DNA from: Chrysemys picta bellii
Taxonomy: Eukaryota; Chordata; Testudines; Emydidae
Reading direction: 5' to 3'
Assembly (NCBI RefSeq): GCF_011386835.1
Contig: NC_088795.1
Span: forward strand, 18,236,941 to 18,300,940
Length of the DNA: 64,000 nt
Shown here: piece after piece, positions 1 to 9,886 of the stretch
Layout: every line of letters begins with the position of its first letter
Numbering within the stretch: position 1 is the stretch's first letter
Notes under the pieces: generated by a model
The model's input: the letters and a program-made list of their open reading frames with translations, nothing else
What the model was told of the DNA's origin: nothing
Databases searched by the model: none
Translations under genes and position numbers: made by a program

Positions 1-475
1 TGGTGGCAGGTTTGTAGAAATTTTGGTGCCCAGAACCCGTCCCCCTCCCCCCCCACCTAAGGCTCTGGGAGGGAGTTTGGGTGGGGGGAAGTCTGGGGTG
101 CAGGCCCTGGGCTGGGGCTGGTGATTAGGATGCAGGAGGGGTGCAGGCTCTGGGAGGGAGTTAGGGTGGGGGAGGTGGTCTGGGGTGCAGGCTTTGGGAT
201 GGAGTTTGGGTGCAGGCTCTGGGCTGGGGCAAGGGGTGAGGGTGCAGGAGGGGGTGAGGGGTGCAGGCTCTGGGAGGGAGTTTGGGGGTGGGAGGGGGTG
301 CAGGGGTGAGGGCTGTGGGGCTGAGGATGAGGGGTTTGGGAGGGGGCTCAGGGCTAAGGCAGAGGGTTGGGGTGAGGACTGTGGGGTGGGGCTGGAGATG
401 AGGGCTTCATGATGCAGGAGGGGGCTCAGGGCTGGGGCAGAGGATTAGGGTGCAGGGGCATTGGAGAGGCTCAGG
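1..475. repeat. G-rich degenerate minisatellite
   Basis: The plus strand is an imperfect tandem array built around GTGCAGG, CTCTGGGAGGGAGTTTGGGTG and CTCAGGGCTGGGGCAG blocks of roughly 25-35 bases. G content is extreme and there are many runs of three or more G. Open frames across it only translate the repeat (recurring GCRLWEG) and are not genes. The left end is cut by the window. Confidence 0.75.
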
Positions 476-2274
476 GCTAGGGCGGAAGGGCAGGGGAAGG
501 GCAGCCTGCCCTGCCATTTATGGATGGGGGCCACTAGGACCCTGCGGTAGCAGTTGATGCTGGGAGCCAGCAGAGTCGAGTCAGCATGAGCTGCAGGCTC
601 TGGGGCCCCAGGGAGGTGAGTGGGGGCCGGGGGCACTCAGGGGAGGCCGTGGGGGCGGCAGGCGGGGCCGGGAGAGAGACCCGGCCCCAAACATTGATGG
701 AGCAGGGCCCCCGGGCCCTGAACATTGCTGGAGCCCGGGCACCACGGGCCAATACAACTCGACGCCCCTGCCTATGGCTGCCCACGGGCTGCTCTGCAGC
801 CAAGAATGCCGGTAGTGCTGAATGATCCAGTTGCTCCTCCTCCTCCACCCCCCCAGCACACGCCCTTCCACATCTGACTCCATCCCTGGCATATACCCTG
901 GAGTGGACCATGCCAGGGCGTGTACGAGCCAAGGCATGCAGTGCAGGATCTGCCCAGTCATGCTGATCTGTTGTCACTTCGCAACTTAACTGGTTTTTTG
1001 TTTTGTTTTGTTTGTTTGTTTTTAATTCGGGGGTTTTAGGTTTTGAGCTATTTTTAGATCGAACAATATAGCACCCAGGTCCTTCCCTCTGTAGGAGGAC
1101 CCCACACTTAAAGCCCGTAAGCCTACCTGTGTATTTTATGTACATAGTGTATTTACCTCCCTCGAAAACAGAGCCAACAGTTCAAAAAGGCAGCACTAAG
1201 CTGCTTATTTATAAGATTTCCCATCATCGAGGAGAACTTCTGACACAAATGGGGTCTCCCACTTCTCCATCCTTTCGTCCTTTAATCCTAACAGACACAC
1301 TCAGCGCGATCTCGCTCATAAAAAATTGAAGCTGCAGCCTTTCACCCAGAGCTGAACGCGTATCAAGCAGGGCCTGTGGTAAATCACACCGAGCCATCAC
1401 ATGTAAGACGATCAGAGCACAGAAGAACGCTTTTGTCTTAAACATAAAAGCCAGCCCACAGAAGCCAAGGAAGCTGAAACAGTGAGTGCTGGAGTTAAGT
1501 TTGCAGTATGGTTTCAGATATAAAGCCATTGTCCCTTGCTCATAACTTTCTGAAGCACTCCTCTTCGAGCCGAAATTGTCAAAGCTGGGATCCCGATGCA
1601 CTGCAGTGCGTTATGAGTGGGTGCACAGCTCACTGCAGGATCAGGACCCCAGACTCCCTCCGCCAATGGGTAAATTTTAATTTTTATTTTTTTGGCAGAA
1701 AATTTGAGCATGTGATGTTCAGCCATCTCTGTACACAGAATGCATGAATGGGCACAGTTTTATGTGTGTAGTAAAAGGCACCAGCCAGCCTATGACTGAC
1801 ATAAGCCTATCAATAGTTTAGCAAGGGTCTGAAACAAAGCCAAGTGCAGACAACGGGAGTCTTCAGTGGGCTTTGAATCAGGCCCCAAAACACTCAGGTA
1901 CCTGCTTGACTTTAACTACATGCTTTAGTTCCATTCAAGTGAATGGAGCAGGAGCAGGCTGATGATAAGAAATATATTTCAGTGATTGCTACTAATTTAA
2001 AAACTTGTATTTAATTTTTTTTTAATATCATATTTTTCCATACTAAGAGCCAAATGAGCACTTGGAAGAAGTTACGACAAATCTAGTCGAGTTGGCTGAA
2101 TTTTTTTTTTTTTCCCTTCTCAAAAATACAAGTTCTTCTACAGAACACAGGGAAAGTTTCCCACAGATTTTTCTCGAACAATAGCAGTTAGTTTCTGTAG
2201 TAGGAAGAGAGCCTGAGACATAAGCTCTTGCATCAGAGGCCTGGTCTGAGGCAGAACCTGCTCTCACAATCTGG
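476..2274. other. SCD5 intron 1: GC-rich block, then unique-looking DNA
   Basis: Positions 590-760 are GC-rich with CCGGGCC-type self-complementary stretches, probably an old repeat. The rest is AT-richer, with a T-rich tract near 1000-1020. An old palindromic-repeat fragment ending in GTGAATGGAGCAGG lies near 1870-1950. I see no exon. Long open frames here lack splice signals, conserved motifs or a plausible start. Confidence 0.4.
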
Positions 2275-2815
2275 CAAGAATAGGGTTGATATTGCAGAAA
2301 TACACATTCCTAAGAAGTGCTAGTCACAGAGTATGCACGCAAACACATCCCAATATCAAGAATGGTACAAAAACATTCCCCAACGATAACAGGAACACAA
2401 TGACCCCTCCTAAAAGATAAGGTCAGAATGACAGTACGTAATAGAGATGTTTTGATCGAACCAAGGTGATAACTAGCCACATCAGGGGGCAGTAACTATG
2501 TCAGAGGCAGTACTAACTTGTTTGTATCAGGGTATAAAGATGTATCTCAGAGGGAGTATTTTTGTCCAGCCAAGGGGGGAATGGAAAGTCCCGCCATTCA
2601 CTGAGCTGGTCCATTGTCACGGGAATACATGTCTTAGTAGCCTCATAGAGTCTGCCAGGTGCTATTACCGTGCTTCGTTGATAATAAACCTGACCTTTGT
2701 ACCTTAACGGATCTTGTGGTCATTGGGCGGTTCGCTCAAGGTTTGCTGTGCCGGCTGTCTGTGCAGAGCTGAGGCAGCACACAGGGAGAACACACAAATG
2801 CAGCCGAACATCTAA
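2275..2815 (+). mobile_element. Putative retroviral-type LTR fragment
   Basis: A TATA-like TATAAA at 2533-2538 is followed by AATAAA at 2683-2688 and a GT-rich stretch (2700-2760). This is the promoter, poly(A) signal and downstream-element order of a U3-R-U5 LTR. No gag, pol or env reading frame is attached, so it is probably a solo LTR or LTR fragment. The limits are approximate because I could not find a target-site duplication. Confidence 0.45.
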
Positions 2816-3194
2816 CCACAGTTTCCATGAATAATTTCAAAGGAAAAGAAAACTTTATGGCATTTGAAAATTTTCACTGAATTTTTCAATGTTTTGTTTA
2901 CATTTGAATCAAAACTAAAAGCGATGGGGTTTGGTTTTCTTTCTTGTTTTTTTTCCCCACTGTTTTCTTGCCTCTTCCCTCCTCCTTTCCTCACTGGATA
3001 TAACTGGACGGCAGGGGGGTCAGGGAAAGAGAATGCCAGGAGAATGAAATCAAAGATTTGGGTTTTTCAATTTGAACACACAAACCAAACTTTTTCATTT
3101 CAAACTGAATCAAAATGTTAGTTTCTGTAAAATTTTCAAAGAATTCAAACTGTTTTCATGAATTTCAAGAAGCCGTGTCAGTGATTTTGGGCAG

Positions 3195-3345
3195 CAAAAA
3201 AAAATGTTATAATCTCCATTTCACAGATGGGCAAGAGAGAGATGAAGTGATTTGTCTTCTGCCACATAGTAGCCCTGTAGCAGAAGCAGGATTTGAACCC
3301 AAGTTTCCTGACTAGTGCTTTAACGACAAAACCACCCTCCCCCTT
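3195..3345 (+). repeat. MIR-like SINE fragment
   Basis: The stretch reads ATAATCTCCATTTCACAGATGGG, then GAAGTGATTTGTCTTCTGCC and GCAGGATTTGAACCC. This is the typical order of a mammalian-wide-interspersed-repeat (CORE-SINE) body. It is diverged, with no target duplication visible. Confidence 0.55.
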
Positions 3346-3390
3346 GTTAAATGTACCCTCGCCTCCTTCTTCAGTGAAATATTATAGCTG

Positions 3391-3697
3391 GGGCAATGTC
3401 TACACTTGGCGCTAGGGATGTGATTCCCAGGTCGCATACATCTACTCCCTGTCGCTCTCATGGAGCTAGCATGCTAAATATAGCAGTGTAACCATGGTAA
3501 GAGAGACAGCAGCTAGCCGCCCTGAGTACAAACCCACCTTGACTCTGGTAGGTACCTAGGGCAGTTAGCTCAAGCTGCTGCCCACGTTACTGCAACTACA
3601 CCACTATTTTTAGTGCACTAGGTGGATGAGAGCTAGAGGGAGTACGTCTATGCCAGGTGGAAATCACACCCCCAGCTCTAAAGTGTAGACATAGCTT
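3391..3697. mobile_element. MITE with about 60-bp inverted ends (GTCTACACTT type)
   Basis: The left end GCAATGTCTACACTT and the reverse complement of the right end GCTATGTCTACACTT match. The similarity continues inward for about 60 bases (GGGATGTGATTCCCAGGT against GGGGTGTGATTTCCACCT). There is no coding capacity. The shared GTCTACACT core relates it to the Harbinger termini at 9491 and 14344. Confidence 0.7.
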
Positions 3698-3924
3698 AAG
3701 AGTCCTCCTTCAAAATGAATGACTCAGGTTAAAAAGTTACTATCAGGCTTCCACAGAGTTCATTGAATTCTCAGTCATAATTCTCAGATATGCTTCTTCT
3801 CATTCTATGGCAGCCTCAGTTACAAACTTACACACGGAAGAGGTGACGCATGTGTCTGCTAGAAAAGCAGGATTCTCCCTCTGCCTAGGAAAAGGCCCAT
3901 AATTGCCTGTGCAAGGAAAGGGAA

Positions 3925-4876
3925 TGCAAGATTTTTCCAGTCCAAGGATATGTTTTGTACAAAGTGTGCCTTGTGAGGTATCATTCTAAAAGGATTGATC
4001 TGCTAGACAGTAATATCACGTTGGATGGTATGTGCTATGACGTATGTGAAGTTATGAAGTTAGGCTATGTATGTGTTACTGAAACACGTGAGGTTGAAAA
4101 AAAAAAACACCCACAAGCAGCCTTTGAGGTACAACAATAAAAAGGCCAAACAATGTTAGTGGCTTATTGAGGAAATTCACACAAGCACAAGGATTACCCC
4201 AGGAACTGTGTACAACAGAAACCTCTCAGAGATTGCACTACACAACGGGAACTCTTTGGCCCAAGTCACAGCAAAAGAGATTTCCAGCAAGTGGGAAGAA
4301 GATATAAAAGGGGGGAAATGACATAATGATGGTACTTCACTTTCCCTACAATCACACACCTGGAAACACCTGAGGAATAAAGTCTGAACGGGGGAAAAAT
4401 GATGGTCCAGACTAAAGGGATTTCTAGTCTGTGTATGAAACCTGGGAAACCCAAGCTGCAAAACTAAGGCAGCTTGTGCCTTAAGAATCTGCCAACTTGT
4501 TTATCATTCAAGGTGAGAATTTGCTAATTCATACCCTACCTATCTAGTATGTTAAGCTCAGTTTGCATTTTTGTTTATTTACTAGTTAATCTCTTTGATC
4601 TGTTTGCTATCATTTATAATCACTTATACTGGCCAGATCTGACCAGGGCAGGACAGTACTGCTCTGGGGTCCTAGGCTGGGAGGCTGGTGGTTAGAGAGC
4701 CTGAATGTGACTGGAGCTGGGTGTGCCCCTACCTGTGTGAATGCTGGTGAAAATGCAGACTGGAGGGCTTTGCAGCTTGTCACAGCAGCACAGTGTGAGA
4801 GGGAACCCAAGCTGGTGGGTCAGGGGGCTCAGTGGTACCCCAGTTCCAGGTGGCACCCCAAGGGGAACCTGTCACA
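3925..4876 (+). mobile_element. LTR-like retroelement fragment
   Basis: It contains GAGGTATCATTCTAAAAGG near the left, TATAAAAG near 4303-4310 and AATAAAG near 4374, and it ends in CTGTCACA at 4876. The solo LTR at 30445-31745 has the same layout: GGTATCATTAC, then TATATAAAGG, then AATAAA, with a terminal GTCACA. I infer a related LTR family. The left boundary is uncertain. A possible GTTAC duplication (4075-4079 and 4877-4881) was rejected because family-like sequence continues upstream of it. Confidence 0.4.
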
Positions 4877-4965
4877 GTTACCTCATCCACCTTGTCTTTC
4901 TAATATCCTGGGATCGACATGGCTACAACTACAGTGTGTGGAAGGGCAGAGAGGCAGGTCTGTAA
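4877..4965 (+). repeat. Dispersed repeat tail (CACCTTGTCTTTCTAATATCC)
   Basis: The string CTCATCCACCTTGTCTTTCTA, followed by ATATCCTGGGATCGAC, recurs in related form at 35468-35560 and 52012-52105. It looks like the 3' end of an amniote interspersed repeat whose class I cannot name. Confidence 0.5.
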
Positions 4966-7900
4966 GTGCCACGTAACCAGGATAGTTTTAGGGGCCGGGG
5001 TGGGGGCTCACAAGCTAAATCTGCAAGTGAAAACCCCTGACTAGGCAGTTGGCCAGTCATCCGTTCAAGGGAAGTTCCTTTGATTACTGACTCCATCTAA
5101 TTCGATTCTGGTCCATTTGCAAGCAACATCTGCAAGGTCAGTTGTCTGAGGATGGATGGAAAGTGCTCTTTGTTCTAGGATTCCTTTTGTTATTAAGGGT
5201 GAGGTTCACTGGGAAAACAAAAATAGTATATCCATTTCCTGATGCCAGCATCGGACAGATATGCTTCTCTTTCATATCCGCCCTGGCGCTGTAAAGCGCT
5301 CTGTGATATCTGCTCTGATGCTGTTCTTTGGCTCTCAAGCAGCTACATTAACTGTGTGTGTGTGCTGGCCAACATGCCTCGGGTAGGTGGGACAGAACGC
5401 AGGCCAGGTGCTGCCTCGTGTAGCAGAGTCATGTTGACGTGCCAACTTTCCAGTGGAGCAGGGCATTATACAGTTAGTCTGGATGGTAAAAAATAAAATC
5501 TACTGATTGCAACAAATTGCTCATCTTTAATTATAACATCAATGTTAATTACAAGTGCAATTGTAATTGCAGGGAAGGAAGCTCCAGCGCCAGTGATGGG
5601 GACACATGCTGAATCCTATTGATTGAAGCAGACCTTTTGCATCCCAGTGCTTTGGATGTAGTTGAGGGTAGGCAGCTATTTCCTCCCCCTCCCCCCACCC
5701 CAGAGCATCTGCAAAGTCTAGATCAGTGGCACAGCTCCAAGCAGCAGGCAGTCTGAATCCACACTGCCTCCACCTGGTGGAGGAGTCAGATATTGCTCCA
5801 TTTATCCTAATGCTGATCGAGCCAGGCACAAATACACCCTCTTCTCTGGCTGAGAGTCCCTTTCCAGTCTCACTGCTGGAGGTTCGAGGTACAGGGGATA
5901 AGCTTTGGTCAACTCGCCCTGCCCCTCATAGCTGGTCAAAGCCAGTGGGGAGAACTTGGGTCCATTATTGGTGGGAATTGTTCATGCCTCTTTCCATGAG
6001 GGCAACCTGCCTACCATCCTAAAGCAAAAGTGATGGTTAAACCCTTGCATAAGGAACCACCTCTCTACAGTCCTGCCTATTTCCAGCCTCTCTCAATCTT
6101 TGCCTCTTTCAGGAAGGTTATTGGGAGTTGGGGGAGAACCACCACCACTGCACCTACTCTACTGAGCGATGCCTCTTGCTCTGGTGTTAGCACCTGCCGT
6201 GGTAGGGAGATAGACAGAGGTCCAAAGCTGATATTATTAGATTTCTCAGAAGCCTTTGGGGCTGTTGACATTACTGACCCTCTCTTTGAGAGCACCTGCC
6301 TAATATCACCAAGAAAGAGATGTGCTCTGGTGGTGTAAACAGAGCCCTAAGAGCCAGGATCGCCCCACCTGGGACACTGCTTCCCTCTCTGGTCTGAGAC
6401 AATTCACTTAACCGTTTTGCCTCAGTTTCCCCATCAGTAGATGGGTTATAATAATATCTACTTTCCCACTTTACAATGGCGTTGAAGCTTAAATAGCAAG
6501 TGTATGAAACGCTTATGAAAGTGCCCAAAGATTGATACTCATAGCTGGCTGAGGGCACATTTAATGTGCCTCAGGTTTCAATGGGTAGCAGCTAAGTTAA
6601 AACTGAGGGGACTCAAATGACACCCAGCCATCCCCAGATTCCACTTTGGAGCAGCGACAACATTTTAATAATGACCAATCTCCTTTTTAACCTTGAAAGA
6701 GGCGCTTTGTCTGTAAGGGTCTATCACAGAACCACATGCCACAGAGCTACCACCAGCTGAGCATGTCTAGTCACATCACTACGAGGCATCAGTGCTGGGG
6801 AGGACTCTAAATGCTGCTCGCCGGGCACGAAGCACCGCCCATTGAGTGGCTGAATTAGACAGATGGGCAACAGCGGCTGGGGCACCTAAATTTGTGGGAA
6901 GCAAGATTTAAAGGAGGAAAAAAGTAAAACGTCACCATCTCTTCCCTTGCTGTTATAACAACGAGCTCTCTTCCCGCCCTTCCTTTTCTTGCATCATTTA
7001 ATTACCTTCCCTTGTTTCCCTGCAGGAGCACAGCATCTGGGATCAGGGGATTTGTGGAGAGGAAAGGAAGGGGCAGAACACGGACCTGCCAGGCTTGCAG
7101 ACTAATTCTCCGTTGGCCCCCGCCACACACACCCCTACCTATTGCGCTGCTGCTGCCCATCTTTTAGTGTCAATAAAGCCTGAAGTGTTAAGTCACAAAG
7201 GTGAGGTTCAATCCCACATCACCTGCAGGACTCTGTGCTGCTCTTTTTCTCAGGTCTCCTCTGCTCGATCTTTGGCAGGGAGAGAGAGAAAGCGTGCACG
7301 CTCTGTGGGAGGCCTAGAAAGTTACTGTCCAGCTGCGCTGCTGTCGTCCCTACTTTCTAATGAGGGGGCATGTCTTTGAGAGATTGGTGTTTGGGCTCCA
7401 GGGGAAGGAGCTGAGATTCTCAGAACTGCAGCCAGCTCAATGGGCACATGGCAGGCACTGGCCATGCCCACCTTCTCAGAACTGCTATAGAAACATGGCA
7501 GCACTAATGAGCCCCATACTGTGGACTGATGTTCCTGCTGCAGGAGGACGTTTGCTGTCGGATCCGTGGGACTGCAGGATTATTAGCAAACCTGTTCCTC
7601 CTGCTCATTACCCAGAGGATATGATCTTTAAAGGAGGCTTCCAAAGGAAAACAAATCATTGTGTGCCCTTTGGTGCTGCTTTATGACGGAGGAAGGCCTG
7701 AAAGGCTTGGCTGGGTTCTTTTGAAGTTATTTCTGCTCATTTTTACATTAGAAGCTCAGAGCTTGCCTGCCTGGTTTTTATTGCAGGAATCTGCGGATCA
7801 CAAAAGAGCCAGGCAGACTGTGACCTCAGAGGGACCTTGCAAGTGAAAACTGATGAGGGGCATGATCCAAACCCCACAGAAGTCAATGGAGAGATTCCTA

Positions 7901-9410
7901 TCGACTTCAGTGGGCTTCGAATCAGGTACTAGCTGAGAGAGGGAGTGATTTCATTCATACTGTTGAAAACCCAGTTCCGACATCTGCCCGAGCTGCACTT
8001 GGCACAGAACCAGAGGTCACGGGCAAAGAAGGCTTTATGGTCTTAGCTCTGTTTTGTTTAATGTGTGTGGGGGTCCCAGCTAGATTGGGAGGTGGGCATT
8101 CCCGTATGGGAAAGGTTGAGGAACACTGGTCTAGATGGCCTATAGTAATAGATATTCCATTCCTAACTTTAGCGTTCTGATTTCCCCAAGCTCTATCCGT
8201 AGGGATAAAACCAATATGGAGACCTATGAAATTACACACATGGGGTTTGATCTTGCTCCTGTTAACAAAAGGAGTTTTGCTATTGATTACAGGGGGAGCA
8301 GGAGCAGGCCTTATATCTGTGCATGTTTGTTAGGCAAAGAGCTGTCACACAGCCTTTTGAATTAGGCAAAGGTTGAGAAAAATCTAAATAGTCCTAGCTG
8401 TGGGCAAAATTCAGCCCTGGCATAACAGACACTATGGAGTTGTGCCCACTTATCACAGGGGTGAATTTGGCCCCTTAGTTTTCAAGTTTCAGTTGGCTTC
8501 TCTGCTGAGCTCTAGTAGAGATTAGGCCTTTGCAGTCTTTAACTGTCAAGAACCTTGTTTGGCCCTAGGTCAGTCTAGTCTGTGAATAAGATTGGCCTTG
8601 TTATATGCTTGTAAGTGCACATCCTCACTTCAGGGCACCCCTCGTGCCTCGACGCCGTATTGCAGGAGACTTCACCTCTCGTGCACACCTTGATGGCCAC
8701 TTCTTTTGCCCTGCGATAGCCCAGACCACATCTTCTCCCACCTCCTGTCCTGGGTTTTCCATGGCTCAGCTCTCTGGCCAGGTCACATAACAGTTCCCTC
8801 CCCTTGCAGTGTAACTAAAGGTCCCACATAAAGTTAACAAACAATGTCCACACTTACAGTTCTTCTGCCCTTCTCAGGCTTGACTGAAATCCTCTGCTTC
8901 CTGGCCCCTGCAGAGATTTTCTTAAACCACTTCTTCCCCAGCAGGATTCCCCCACTGCTTCCTAGCAACTCCAGTAGTTTAGCTCTGAGGAGCTCACTGC
9001 TCACAGCCCTATCTCACCACCCCCAGGAGCCTACCCTGCTCCCTGTGGGTGACGCAGCCTGACTCCCCTTGTTTCTCTCTCCAGCGTTCTCTTCCTTCTA
9101 CTGCCTTTGCAGCCCTGTTTCAGCAGTGCTCTTGCTGCTCCACCGCCACAACTGGGCTCAGTCTTTCTAATTAAGAACCATTACATCTAGCTGGGCTCAC
9201 TAATTGACCCTTCTGTTGCCAGCTCATCCTTGAGGCTGAGAGATACCTGCTAAATCATGGAGAAGACTGAGCCTAGCTTGGCTCAGGGGGCAAGTCTGCC
9301 AGCCCAGGACAATGCTACATGATCATGGCTGCTTTTACTCAACACTGATTATTGCAGTGGTGTCAGTGACCCTTCTGGGACCTGACTGACAGGAGAAGAC
9401 CTGCACTGAG
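4966..9410. other. SCD5 intron 1: no gene seen
   Basis: This holds a MIR-like fragment in reverse (about 6350-6560, with CCTCAGTTTCCCCATC). A short palindromic repeat lies at 8403-8476 (GGGCAAAATTCAGCCC to GGTGAATTTGGCCCC). A pyrimidine-rich stretch spans about 8600-9250. Open frames up to 108 codons are present but show no known domain, no splice-consistent structure and no codon pattern I can support. Confidence 0.4.
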
Positions 9411-9414
9411 ACTA

Positions 9415-9490
9415 AGGGCTGGTCTACACTGAACAGTTACATCGGCATCGCTACGTCTATCAGGGGAGCGAAAAATCCATACCCCCCTCA
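9415..9490 (+). mobile_element. Left half of older MITE-like host repeat
   Basis: GGGCTGGTCTACACTGAAC begins here and runs to ...CCATACCCCCCTCA. The sequence resumes after the Harbinger element at 14345 with TCAGAGACACAGTTAAGCC and continues to about 14490. The Harbinger therefore landed inside a pre-existing GTCTACACT-type repeat. The last three bases (9488-9490, TCA) are the target-site duplication. Confidence 0.6.
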
Positions 9491-9641
9491 GGCCTGGTCT
9501 ACACTAGGCGTTTATGTCGAAGTTAGCGCCGTTAAATCGAATTAACCCTGCACCCGTCCACACTGCGATGCTATTTAGTTCGACATAGAGGTCTCTTTAA
9601 TTCGACTTCTGTACTCCTCCCCGACGAGGGGAGTAGCGCTA

Positions 9642-9665
9642 AATTCGACATGGCCATGTCGAATT
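9642..9665. promoter_or_regulatory. 24-bp perfect palindrome in Harbinger subterminal region
   Basis: AATTCGACATGG is followed directly by its exact reverse complement. Further TTCGAC, TCGAA and ATCGA motifs surround it between 9519 and 9690, and a matching cluster lies near the right end (14190-14325). In Harbinger elements, transposase and Myb-like proteins bind subterminal repeats. A binding role for this palindrome is inferred. Confidence 0.5.
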
Positions 9666-9886
9666 AGGCTAGGTGTGGATGGAAATCGACGCTAATAGCT
9701 CCGGGAGCTATCCCACAGTGCACCACTCTGTTGACGCTCTGGACAGCAGTGCGAGCTCGGATGCTCTGACCAGCCACACAGGAAAAGCCCCGGGAAAATT
9801 TGAATTTGAATTCCTTTTCCTGTCTGGCCAGTTTGAATCTCATTTCCTGTCTGGACATCGTGGCGAGCACAGCAGCACTGGCAACG

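Noticed and set aside
121..412. Open frames in the left-edge G-rich array
   Set aside because: They translate a tandem repeat (GCRLWEG recurring) in two frames. No protein family looks like this.
534..1145. 203-codon minus-strand open frame
   Set aside because: It runs from GC-rich repeat-like DNA into a T/G simple tract, overlaps other frames of similar length, and has no domain or splice context.
4075..4881. GTTAC direct repeats as target duplication of an LTR at 4080-4876
   Set aside because: The start does not coincide with the family edge. Sequence of the same repeat type (GAGGTATCATTCTAAAAGG) continues upstream, so the pentamer match is probably chance.
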